DNA from: Robiginitomaculum sp.
Lineage (GTDB): Bacteria > Pseudomonadota > Alphaproteobacteria > Caulobacterales > Maricaulaceae
Length of the DNA stretch: 64,000 nt
Assembly: GCA_021776525.1 (NCBI GenBank)
Contig: JAJFFT010000004.1
Coordinates: 594,499-658,498, forward strand
Reading direction: 5' to 3'
Both the position numbers and the translations under genes were made by a program. Positions within the stretch are counted from its first letter, which is position 1. Each line of letters starts with the position of its first letter. Positions 27,151 to 34,927 of the stretch are shown piece after piece. The notes below the pieces were generated by a model. That model worked only from the letters and a program-made list of their open reading frames with translations. It ran no database searches and was not told where the DNA came from.

Positions 27151-28608
27151 TTATTTCTCAAAGAATGCCGCATTAGCCTGATAGAGCCAATAAAGGTCTG
27201 ATTTTGAACTGATGGCATAGGGTGTATGAATGGAGAGCACCGGCACGCCAAAATCCACCACATCCATATTGTAATGGGACAGCTCGCCGCCCAGCGTGCC
27301 GCCGCCGCCTTTGCCGACCTTATAGGTGGCGGTTTGCCAGGGGATTCCGGCATCGTCCAACATGGCGCGAATCCAGGCGGTGTATTCAGAATTGGCGTTA
27401 TTGCCTTTGCCGTAAATTTTTAAATTTACCCCGTGGCTGTGGCGCGGTGCATTGCCGGCTTCCCAGGCCGAGGGCCAGTGGGGATTGATGCCGGGATTGA
27501 CATCTGTGGAGATCACACGGCTGGCCTTGAGGGCCCGGCGCAAATACGGCTCGCGATACCGCTCGCCCATTTGCTGCAAAAGGAGATCAGAATAGAGGTC
27601 AATAAAATAGGTCGAATGCGCCCCGGTATTATTGCGATTGCCCACTTCCTCATTATCAGCCAGCCAGACAAAGGCGGTTTTTTGCGGGGTTTTGGCGGAT
27701 AAAATGGCGCGGATTGAGGCATAGGCCGACAGGCGATCATCCTGCCCATAGGCGGCGATCAAGGTGCGGTCAAAACCCAGATCACGCGGCGCAAAGGCCG
27801 GGACCAGAGACAGCTCGGCTGAAACCAGATCATCAAGGCCAATGTCATATGTGTCACGTAAATGAGACGTCACCATCGCCTTGGCACCGTGGTTGGCGTC
27901 TTTTTCGCGGTGCCCGATGATCGGGTCCAGTTCTTCGGCGGCAATCACATCACGGTTTTTGCGGCCACGCAGGTCCACATCCACATGGGGGGACAGGCCG
28001 GCAATCACAAAAATTGGGTCATTGGGCTTCAAACCGACGGAAATGGGGACCCGAGTGCCGTCTTTTTTGTCCACATGACCCAGTAAGGCCAGCGGAATAT
28101 TGGTCCATTGATAGTTTTTAATGCCGCCATGATAATTGGTTTGAAACAGCGCAAAACCGGATTTTCCATAAACCGGGCGGCCTTTCAACTCCAACCGCGG
28201 GCTGTCAATATGCGAAGCAGAAACCCGTGCGCCGGTCTCCAATGCGTCCTGGCCAATAATGAACAAGGTCAAAGAACGGTCGCGATTATTGTCGTAATAT
28301 TTTGCACCGGGTTTTAGGCTGGCCCCCACATGCCAGGGCTTAAAACCGGCCGCCCGTGCCAGTTTTATGGTCTCTTTTACGGTGGTCAGTTCGGTGCGCG
28401 CCCGGTGGATAAAGCTTTTGTAATCCTTGGCAAATTTCATGACCTGCTTTTCCTGTTCCGGGGCCATGTCGACCCAGGCGCTGGGGCAGGATTTGGCCTC
28501 GCAAGGCGGGCTGGCCTGCGCGGTAGCAAGGGGCAGGGCGCTGGCCAGAACAAGCGTGGTAAAGGCTGACCAATAACGGTTTTGGACAGGGATAGCAGGC
28601 TGGTTCAT
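27151..28608 (-). CDS. Exported M18-family aminopeptidase
   Basis: The 485-residue protein has an N-terminal signal peptide ending near ALPLATAQA, followed by an M18 metallopeptidase domain. Its two-zinc motifs are ASHIDSPRLELKG, GQDDRLSAYA, ADNEEVGNRNNTGAHS, STDVNPGINP and a C-terminal GGELSHYNMDVVDFGVPVLSIHTP. M18 enzymes (aspartyl aminopeptidase type) remove N-terminal, often acidic, residues and are usually cytosolic, so an exported member is less common. The start at 28608 is chosen because it opens the signal peptide; the frame continues upstream without support. It is divergent from lon. Confidence 0.88.
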   Translation of the reverse strand: MNQPAIPVQNRYWSAFTTLVLASALPLATAQASPPCEAKSCPSAWVDMAPEQEKQVMKFAKDYKSFIHRARTELTTVKETIKLARAAGFKPWHVGASLKPGAKYYDNNRDRSLTLFIIGQDALETGARVSASHIDSPRLELKGRPVYGKSGFALFQTNYHGGIKNYQWTNIPLALLGHVDKKDGTRVPISVGLKPNDPIFVIAGLSPHVDVDLRGRKNRDVIAAEELDPIIGHREKDANHGAKAMVTSHLRDTYDIGLDDLVSAELSLVPAFAPRDLGFDRTLIAAYGQDDRLSAYASIRAILSAKTPQKTAFVWLADNEEVGNRNNTGAHSTYFIDLYSDLLLQQMGERYREPYLRRALKASRVISTDVNPGINPHWPSAWEAGNAPRHSHGVNLKIYGKGNNANSEYTAWIRAMLDDAGIPWQTATYKVGKGGGGTLGGELSHYNMDVVDFGVPVLSIHTPYAISSKSDLYWLYQANAAFFEK

Positions 28609-28845
28609 GGTGTTCTCCGATACCGTGTACTTGTGCAAAACATGATGCGGCTGTGGCCTTCGACTGGCAAGAGGACTGCGCATCAGGACTTTATAGCCTT
28701 GAAGGCGCGGCGCAGCGTTGCCACATTTTGTTCAGCCGTCGTTATGTTTTCGCTGTCATAATGGGGCCGAATCGTTATCCGCTATGTGGTCTTGGCTTGG
28801 CGGGTCGTGCCAGCATCTGTGCCAAGAATTGAGGATGAGTATTTT

Positions 28846-31248
28846 ATGAGTGATTTCCCCCAAACCCTGCCGGTTTTGCCTTTGCGCGATATTGTGGTGT
28901 TTCCACATATGATCGTGCCGCTGTTTGCAGGTCGCGAGAAGTCGATCAAAGCGCTGGAACAGGTGATGGATGGTGAAAAGACCATTTTATTGCTGACCCA
29001 GCGCGAAGCCTCGATTGATGACCCGGAAGAGCAGGACTTGTTCACCGTTGGCTGTATTGCCAAGGTCCTGCAATTGCTGAAACTACCCGATGGCACTCTA
29101 AAAGTGCTGGTCGAGGGCGTTGAGCGCGTGGCCATTAAAAGCTTCAGCCAGAATGATGATTATCTTCAGGCCGAAGCCCATGAACTGGTCAGTGAAAAAG
29201 AAGAAGGTGCCGAAATCCGGGCCTTGATGCGCGCCGTTGCCGAAAACTTTGAAAACTACGTCAAACTCAATAAAAAGATCGCGCCCGATGTGGTGGCCTC
29301 GTTAAGTGAAATTACTGATCCCAGCCGTCTGGCTGATACGATCTCGGCGCATCTGGCGGTCAAAATCCCTGAAAAGCAAAAACTGCTGGAAACGGCGGAC
29401 GTGTCTGATCGTCTGGAAATGGCCTTTGCGGCCATGGAAGGCGAAATCAGTGTCTTGCAGGTCGAAAAGAAAATCCGCCGCCGGGTCAAACGCCAGATGG
29501 AAAAATCCCAGCGCGAATATTATCTGAACGAGCAGATGAAAGCCATTCAGCGCGAGCTGGGCGACGGCGATGAGGCACGCGACGAGCTGGACGAGTTGGC
29601 CGAGAAGGTCAAGAAAACCAAGCTGTCCAAAGAAGCCCGGACCAAGGCCGAGGCAGAGATGAAAAAGCTGCGTCAGATGAGCCCGATGTCAGCGGAATCC
29701 ACTGTAGTGCGCAATTATCTGGAATGGATGACCTCCATCCCGTGGGGTAAAAAGCGCCGGGCAAAAGTTGAATTGCAAAAGGCCGAAGCCATCCTTGATG
29801 AGGATCATTACGGTCTGGAAAAGGTCAAAGAACGCATTCTTGAACATTTGGCCGTGCAGGCCCGGACCAAGAAAATCAGAGGCCCGATCCTCTGTCTTGT
29901 CGGCCCTCCGGGGGTTGGTAAAACCTCGCTGGGTAAGTCTATTGCCCGTGCAACAGCGCGTAATTTTGTCCGTGTTTCGTTGGGTGGTGTGCGCGATGAG
30001 GCCGAAATTCGCGGTCACCGACGTACCTATATCGGTTCCATGCCGGGGCGGATTATCCAGTCCATGAAAAAGGCTAAATCCAACAACCCGCTTTTCCTGC
30101 TGGATGAGATCGACAAGTTGGGCGCAGATTTTCGGGGTGACCCGGCCGCAGCCCTGTTGGAGGTTTTGGACCCGGAACAAAATTCGACCTTTAACGATCA
30201 CTATCTTGAGGTCGATTATGACCTCTCCAATGTGATGTTTATCACCACGGCCAATTCGCTGAATATGCCGCGCCCCTTGATGGACCGCATGGAGATCATC
30301 CGTATTCCGGGCTATACCGAAGATGAAAAGGTCGAGATTGCGACCCGCCATTTGATCCCCAAGCAATTGGAAAACCATGCCCTCAAGGACAGTGAGTTTT
30401 CCATTGATGAGAGCGCGCTTCGCGACCTGATCCGCTATTACACCCGCGAAGCCGGGGTCCGTAGTCTGGAACGGGAACTGGCCAATCTGGCCCGCAAAGG
30501 TGTGCGTGATCTGGAAAGTGGCAAGGCCGAAATTATTCACGTGACCTCTGATAACCTTGGCAAATATGCCGGGGTGCGCAAATGCAGCTTTGGTGAAACC
30601 GACAAGGAAGATCAGGTTGGTGTGGTTACGGGGCTGGCCTGGACGGAAACGGGCGGTGATTTGCTGACTATTGAGGCCGTAAAAATGCCGGGCCGGGGCC
30701 GTATGACGGTGACCGGGAATTTGCGCGACGTGATGAAAGAAAGTATCTCGGCGGCCAATTCCTATGTGCACTCGCGTGCCGCCAGCTTTGGTATCAAAGC
30801 CAATGAATTTCGAAAATCAGACATCCATGTTCATGTACCAGAAGGTGCAACACCCAAAGATGGCCCCTCGGCCGGGGTGGCCATGGCGCTGGCCATTGTT
30901 TCTGTCTTAAGCGGCATTCCCATTCGCAAGGATATTGCCATGACCGGCGAGATCACCCTGCGTGGTCGGGTGCTGGAAATAGGCGGTCTGAAAGAGAAGC
31001 TACTGGCGGCTTTGCGCGGCGGTGTGAAGACCGTGCTGATCCCGGCTGATAATGCCAAGGATCTGGAAGATATTCCCGATAACGTCAAAAACCAGCTGGA
31101 GATTATTCCGGTGCACACGGTGGCCGAGGTGCTTGAAAAAGCTCTGACCCAGCCGTTAGAGCCAGTAGAATGGGCCGATGATGAGAAGCCTGCTTTAGCT
31201 GCGACATCCGGTGAAGATGGCGATACGGACGCTCTGAGTACGCATTAA
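28846..31248 (+). CDS. lon: ATP-dependent Lon protease
   Basis: The 800-residue protease has the N-terminal substrate domain starting TLPVLPLRDIVVFPHMIVPL, the AAA+ module with Walker A GPPGVGKTS and Walker B PLFLLDEIDKLG, and the Ser-Lys dyad in GATPKDGPSAGVAMALA (Ser) and GGLKEKLLAALRGG (Lys). The ATG at 28846 follows a GAGGATGAG ribosome-binding site. In alphaproteobacteria Lon degrades DnaA, CcrM and misfolded proteins. A strong terminator follows at 31281. Confidence 0.97.
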   Translation: MSDFPQTLPVLPLRDIVVFPHMIVPLFAGREKSIKALEQVMDGEKTILLLTQREASIDDPEEQDLFTVGCIAKVLQLLKLPDGTLKVLVEGVERVAIKSFSQNDDYLQAEAHELVSEKEEGAEIRALMRAVAENFENYVKLNKKIAPDVVASLSEITDPSRLADTISAHLAVKIPEKQKLLETADVSDRLEMAFAAMEGEISVLQVEKKIRRRVKRQMEKSQREYYLNEQMKAIQRELGDGDEARDELDELAEKVKKTKLSKEARTKAEAEMKKLRQMSPMSAESTVVRNYLEWMTSIPWGKKRRAKVELQKAEAILDEDHYGLEKVKERILEHLAVQARTKKIRGPILCLVGPPGVGKTSLGKSIARATARNFVRVSLGGVRDEAEIRGHRRTYIGSMPGRIIQSMKKAKSNNPLFLLDEIDKLGADFRGDPAAALLEVLDPEQNSTFNDHYLEVDYDLSNVMFITTANSLNMPRPLMDRMEIIRIPGYTEDEKVEIATRHLIPKQLENHALKDSEFSIDESALRDLIRYYTREAGVRSLERELANLARKGVRDLESGKAEIIHVTSDNLGKYAGVRKCSFGETDKEDQVGVVTGLAWTETGGDLLTIEAVKMPGRGRMTVTGNLRDVMKESISAANSYVHSRAASFGIKANEFRKSDIHVHVPEGATPKDGPSAGVAMALAIVSVLSGIPIRKDIAMTGEITLRGRVLEIGGLKEKLLAALRGGVKTVLIPADNAKDLEDIPDNVKNQLEIIPVHTVAEVLEKALTQPLEPVEWADDEKPALAATSGEDGDTDALSTH

Positions 31249-31280
31249 AACAACGGGTTTCAAAACCAGAACAGGTTATA

Positions 31281-31318
31281 AAAAGGCGGTTTTCCCAACT
31301 TTTGGGGCCGCCTTTTTT
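31281..31318 (+). terminator. Intrinsic terminator after lon
   Basis: AAAAGGCGG pairs with CCGCCTTTT around a loop containing a second small TTTCCCAA/TTTGGGG-type pairing, followed by a run of six T residues. It starts 33 bases after the lon stop. Confidence 0.85.
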
Positions 31319-31445
31319 ATTTATTGCGTTTTTTTCTATTATTCGTGCTTAAAAAAGCCCTGGAGCCTTTGCAAAATAAGGGTTTTGAGGCATGAATATG
31401 GTCATCGCGCCGCTGATTCGGCGTAAACCTAAATGGGGAGATACC

Positions 31446-31721
31446 ATGAATAAGAGTGAACTAGCCGAAGCCGTCGCCGCGAAAGCCGGCATGACCAAAG
31501 CTCAAGGCGTGGACGTTGTAAACGCTTTCGTCAGCGTTGTTGAAGAATCCCTCGCCGGTGGTGGCGACGTGCGTATTCCAGGTTTTGGTTCCTTTACCGT
31601 TGCGCATCGCGCCGCAGGCAAAGCCCGTAACCCACGCACTGGTGAACTGGTCGATCGCCCAGCATCAAAACGCCCAAAATTCAAAGCTGGTAAATCCTTC
31701 AAGGATTGCGTGAACTGCTAG
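31446..31721 (+). CDS. HU-family DNA-binding protein with C-terminal CxxC
   Basis: The 91-residue protein is a full HU/IHF fold: MNKSELAEAVAAKAGMTKAQ, the RIPGFGSFTVAHRAAGKARNP region of the DNA-binding arm, and RPKFKAGKSFKDCVNC at the end. It compacts and bends DNA as a dimer. The usual C-terminus of HU is KDAVN or KDAVNK; here it is KDCVNC, placing Cys at 88 and 91. The ATG at 31446 with GGGGAG upstream is preferred to the open codon at 31392. Its own terminator follows. Confidence 0.95.
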   Translation: MNKSELAEAVAAKAGMTKAQGVDVVNAFVSVVEESLAGGGDVRIPGFGSFTVAHRAAGKARNPRTGELVDRPASKRPKFKAGKSFKDCVNC

Positions 31722-31741
31722 TCCGGCATAATTCTGCTGTT

Positions 31742-31770
31742 AAAAGGGCTGGCATTCGCCGGCCCTTTTT
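31742..31770 (+). terminator. Intrinsic terminator after the HU gene
   Basis: AAAAGGGCTGGC pairs with GCCGGCCCTTTT around the loop ATTC, followed by T residues. It begins 21 bases after the HU stop and ends before the tRNA-Val promoter. Confidence 0.88.
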
Positions 31771-31781
31771 CAGTTTTACTC

Positions 31782-31809
31782 TTGCCCCTGCTGCGCAATC
31801 AGTCATATT
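31782..31809 (+). promoter_or_regulatory. Probable tRNA-Val promoter
   Basis: TTGCCC (31782-31787) and CATATT (31804-31809) are separated by 16 bases and lie 17 bases upstream of the tRNA. The match is moderate, but the position between the HU terminator and the tRNA supports it. Confidence 0.4.
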
Positions 31810-31825
31810 GCGCCCCCTTGATTGA

Positions 31826-31901
31826 GGGCGATTAGCTCAGTTGGGAGAGCGCCACGTTTACACCGTGGATGTCGGGAGTTCGAGCCTCTCATCGCCCACC
31901 A
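31826..31901 (+). tRNA. tRNA-Val (anticodon TAC)
   Basis: The 76-nt cloverleaf has acceptor arms GGGCGAT/ATCGCCC, a D-loop with AGCTCAGTTGGGAGAGC, an anticodon stem CCACG/CGTGG with loop TTTACAC (anticodon TAC), and a T-arm with GTTCGAGCC. The discriminator A and an encoded CCA follow. Its place after clpX-lon-hup is conserved in alphaproteobacteria. Confidence 0.97.
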
Positions 31902-31903
31902 TT

Positions 31904-32041
31904 TTTTCTTGCGCTACCGCGATGCTGACGCTCGCTATATGAGCGCGGGTTTTCTTGCTCTACCGCGATGCTGGCGCTCGCTATATGAGCGCGGGTTTTC
32001 TTGCTCTACCGCGATGCTGGCGCTCGCTATATGAGCGCGGA
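31904..32041. repeat. Three tandem 46-bp units, each with a hairpin
   Basis: Units start at 31904, 31950 and 31996 and are nearly identical, with the core TTGCTCTACCGCGATGCTGG then CGCTCGCTATATGAGCG. Each contains the inverted pair GCGCTC/GAGCGC (ACGCTC in the first unit) with a 7-nt loop. The third unit ends with a one-base change. There are no unique spacers, so it is a tandem repeat and not a CRISPR array. It begins 3 bases after the tRNA-Val CCA. Confidence 0.9.
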
Positions 32042-32065
32042 TTGGGTCTTGCCCCAGATACATAC

Positions 32066-32095
32066 AAAAACGGCGGCATTAAACATGCCGCCGTT
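32066..32095 (-). terminator. Intrinsic terminator for katG
   Basis: AACGGCGGCAT and ATGCCGCCGTT form a perfect 11-bp stem with a 5-nt loop. On the minus strand it is followed by TTTTTG, 21 bases after the katG stop. Confidence 0.88.
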
Positions 32096-32115
32096 CTGTA
32101 TTGTACGGTGAGGCG

Positions 32116-34368
32116 TTAGAAGCGACCTAGGTTCATGACTTTGACCCAGGCTTCAACAAAGTCTTTGCTGAATTTGTCTTCAGAACCTTCAAAAGCATAG
32201 ACTTCTGCAACGGCCCGCAATTCACTGTTTGAGCCGATAATCAAATCAACCGGCGTAGCGGTCCATTTGACCTTGCCGGTCTTGCGATCATGGCCTTCAT
32301 AAATGCCTTGGGCATTATCGGCTTTGCGCCATTGGGTCGAAGAATCCAGTAAATTATCGAAGAAATCATTGCTGAGCTGTCCCGGCTGGTTGGTGAAGAC
32401 ACCGTGGCTGACTTGCCCCGCATTAGCGTTCAGGGTGCGCATGCCGCCAACCAGAACCACCATCTCAGGTATGGATAACCTCAGCAGGGAGGCCTTCTCT
32501 ATCAACATTTCTGCTGGTGATCGGGTGTTGGTATCAGCAAAATAATTGCGAAACCCGTCTGCGCCCAACTCTAGCACAGCCATAGAGGCAACATCGGTTT
32601 GTGCCTGTGATGCGTCTGTGCGCCCCGGTGTAAATGGAACCTGCACATCATGGCCGGCATCGTGCGCCGCTGTTTCAAGCGCGGCTGCACCGCCAAGGAC
32701 AATAAGGTCGGCCAGCGAAATTTCGGTGCCGTCTTTTTGTGCCCGGTTAAAGCGCTTTTGAACCTTCTCAAGAGATTTAAGCACGTTGGCCAGTTCTGCG
32801 GGGGTGTTCGCATCCCAGTCTTTTTGCGGGGCGAGGCGAAGCCGTGCGCCATTGGCACCGCCGCGCATATCGGTATCGCGATAGCTTGATGCAGAGGCCC
32901 ATGCAGTTCTGATCAGTTCAGGAACGGACAAACCGGTTCTTAGAATGTCCTTCTTTAGGGCGGTCACATCTTCTGCATCAACCAGTTTGTAATCGATGGC
33001 CGGGATTGGATCCTGCCAGATAAACTGCTCTTTAGGGGCCAAGGCGCCCAAATACCGCGAAGGTGGCCCCATATCCCGGTGCGTAAGCTTGAACCAGGCT
33101 TTGGCATAGGCACGCTCAAAGGTTTGTGGGTTTTCATAAAACCCTTTTGCAATTTTCCTGTATTCAGGGTCAAATTTTAGGGCCAGATCAGTCGTTAACA
33201 TGATTGGCGCATGAAATTTATCCGGGTCATGGGCATCTGGAACGATTGAGGCAGCAGAGTTATCATCGGGGATCCATTGCGTTGCCCCCGCCGGGCTTTT
33301 GCTCTTTATCCAGTTGTAAGTAAACAGGTTCTGCAAGAAGTTGTGGGTCCATTCTGCCGGGCTGACGGTCCATGCGCCTTCCAGGCCACTGCTTATGGTG
33401 TCCGCGCCATTGCCTGTTCCATAAGAACTTTTCCAGCCTAGCCCTTGTTCCTCTACGCCCGCGGCTTCTGGTTCAGGGCCGACATACTTGGACGGATCTG
33501 CGGCTCCGTGAGTTTTGCCAAAGGTGTGACCGCCAGCGATCAGCGCAACGGTTTCTTCGTCATTCATGGCCATGCGACCAAAGGCTTCACGGACGGCCTT
33601 GGCGGCTTCCCACGGGTCGGGATTGCCGCCAGGGCCTTCCGGATTAACGTATATGAGGCCCATTTGTGTGGCCGCCAAAGGTCCTTTAAGCTTCCCTTTG
33701 GTGGTTTGGCGATCATGGGCCAGCCATTTGCTTTCTGGCCCCCAGTCAACATTGTCCGGCTCCCAGGCATCAACACGTCCACCGGCAAAGCCCAGCGTCT
33801 TGAAGCCCATGTCTTCCATGGCAACGGTTCCTGCCAGAATAATCAAATCACCCCAGGAGATTTTATCGCCATATTTTTGCTTAATGGGCCAAAGTAAACG
33901 GCGGGCCTTGTCCAGATTCACATTGTCAGGCCAGCTATTCAGGGGCGCGAAGCGTTGCATCCCACCATCGGCACCGCCACGTCCGTCAATATTGCGGTAT
34001 GTGCCGGCGCTATGCCATGCCATGCGCACAAATAACGGCCCATAATGGCCATAGTCCGCAGGCCACCAGTCTTGTGATGTTTTCATCAACACTTGTAGGT
34101 CTTGCTTGAGCGTGTCCAGATCAAGGCTTTCAAAAGCCTTGGCATAATCAAAGTCTTGGCCCAATGGGTCAGAGGCGGCGACATTCTTGCGCAGTGGGGC
34201 AAGGTCAAGCTGGTTAGGCCACCAAAATGCGTTGGGCGTGGTTTCGCCCTGATGCATGGTGCTATGCTCCATGGCCGGTTTGTCTGCAGCCATAGCCACA
34301 TTCAACACGGCGGCAAAGGCGACGCCGGTTAACAGGGTACCCCTTAAAAAATTGATTTTCTTTTGCAT
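32116..34368 (-). CDS. katG: Exported catalase-peroxidase
   Basis: The 750-residue protein is a two-domain catalase-peroxidase. The distal haem side is [11 protein letters not shown], and the Tyr of the Trp-Tyr-Met cross-link is in [13 protein letters not shown]. The proximal His lies in [14 protein letters not shown]. The C-terminal non-haem copy repeats the fold ([23 protein letters not shown]). A clear signal peptide (about 1-28, [18 protein letters not shown]) indicates export to the periplasm, unlike most KatG. It has its own AT-rich upstream region and a terminator and is not in an operon. It would remove peroxide at the cell envelope. Confidence 0.94.
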   Translation of the reverse strand: MQKKINFLRGTLLTGVAFAAVLNVAMAADKPAMEHSTMHQGETTPNAFWWPNQLDLAPLRKNVAASDPLGQDFDYAKAFESLDLDTLKQDLQVLMKTSQDWWPADYGHYGPLFVRMAWHSAGTYRNIDGRGGADGGMQRFAPLNSWPDNVNLDKARRLLWPIKQKYGDKISWGDLIILAGTVAMEDMGFKTLGFAGGRVDAWEPDNVDWGPESKWLAHDRQTTKGKLKGPLAATQMGLIYVNPEGPGGNPDPWEAAKAVREAFGRMAMNDEETVALIAGGHTFGKTHGAADPSKYVGPEPEAAGVEEQGLGWKSSYGTGNGADTISSGLEGAWTVSPAEWTHNFLQNLFTYNWIKSKSPAGATQWIPDDNSAASIVPDAHDPDKFHAPIMLTTDLALKFDPEYRKIAKGFYENPQTFERAYAKAWFKLTHRDMGPPSRYLGALAPKEQFIWQDPIPAIDYKLVDAEDVTALKKDILRTGLSVPELIRTAWASASSYRDTDMRGGANGARLRLAPQKDWDANTPAELANVLKSLEKVQKRFNRAQKDGTEISLADLIVLGGAAALETAAHDAGHDVQVPFTPGRTDASQAQTDVASMAVLELGADGFRNYFADTNTRSPAEMLIEKASLLRLSIPEMVVLVGGMRTLNANAGQVSHGVFTNQPGQLSNDFFDNLLDSSTQWRKADNAQGIYEGHDRKTGKVKWTATPVDLIIGSNSELRAVAEVYAFEGSEDKFSKDFVEAWVKVMNLGRF

Positions 34369-34439
34369 GGTCCTGTCCTTTTTTTCAGCAGATGAAACAC
34401 AATAAATGCACGTTAAATGAATTCGGTAATAGAGTCACA

Positions 34440-34475
34440 CGATTAAAATCGATATAAATAATCGATAATTACGAT
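34440..34475. promoter_or_regulatory. Repeated CGAT sites upstream of katG
   Basis: In a strongly AT-rich stretch 70-110 bases upstream of the katG start, CGAT occurs at 34440, 34450, 34463 and 34472, with two full ATCGAT sites 13 bases apart. Spacing of about one DNA turn between sites recalls LysR-type operators such as that of OxyR, which often controls katG, but the sequence does not match the E. coli OxyR consensus. Confidence 0.3.
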
Positions 34476-34652
34476 TATAAAAATAAATAGAGCACTATAT
34501 TTTCATTTTACCCTCTGAAAAATAGGCCACTGGTCGTATTTTGGAACAAAGCTTGGCGCGGTCGGTTGCTGTGCTGCATCCGTGCTTTTTTCACGATATT
34601 TGCTGCGTTGGTGTTGTTGGGCACATTAAGTGATTTTGCTGTGATCATACGG

Positions 34653-34681
34653 TTGACGGCTGCGCGCTGGCACCGTATCTG
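34653..34681 (+). promoter_or_regulatory. tRNA-Asp promoter
   Basis: TTGACG (34653-34658) and TATCTG (34676-34681) are spaced by 17 bases, the standard sigma-70 arrangement, and lie 36 bases upstream of the tRNA. The 34476-34652 stretch before it holds nothing else I can support. Confidence 0.6.
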
Positions 34682-34716
34682 ACGGCCTCGCTGCTTCGGC
34701 AGGGAACATGAAATGA

Positions 34717-34793
34717 GCGGGTGTAGCTCAGTTGGTTAGAGTGCCGGCCTGTCACGCCGGAGGTCGCGGGTTCGAGTCCCGTCACTCGCGCCA
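34717..34793 (+). tRNA. tRNA-Asp (anticodon GTC)
   Basis: The 77-nt cloverleaf has acceptor arms GCGGGTG/CACTCGC (one G-T pair), a D-arm AGCTCAGTTGGTTAGAGT, an anticodon stem CCGGC/GCCGG with loop CTGTCAC (anticodon GTC), a T-arm GGTTCGAGTCC and an encoded CCA. It lies just upstream of the PEP-carboxylase-family gene. Confidence 0.97.
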
Positions 34794-34927
34794 TTTCATG
34801 ATGACATAAAAAAGGCATGGGCTTTGCGGTCCATGCCTTTTTTGTTACCGGGTGGCGGATTTCAAGTTGGGCGTTTGTGCCGTATATGACGTTGGTCAAT
34901 TGTTTGTTGAACCCCACGAGGCATGTT

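Noticed and set aside
29689..30771. A 360-codon open frame on the minus strand opposite lon
   Set aside because: It is the shadow of lon, whose frame has full domain motifs; the opposite translation has no recognisable family and is His/Arg/Gln-rich as shadows often are.
31904..32041. Possible CRISPR array
   Set aside because: The 46-bp units are joined head to tail without unique spacers, and no cas gene is present.
34817..34927. N-terminal extension of the PEP-carboxylase-family protein
   Set aside because: It begins 24 bases after the tRNA-Asp, has no ribosome-binding site and reads as non-conserved hydrophobic sequence; the GTG at 34928 has a proper site.
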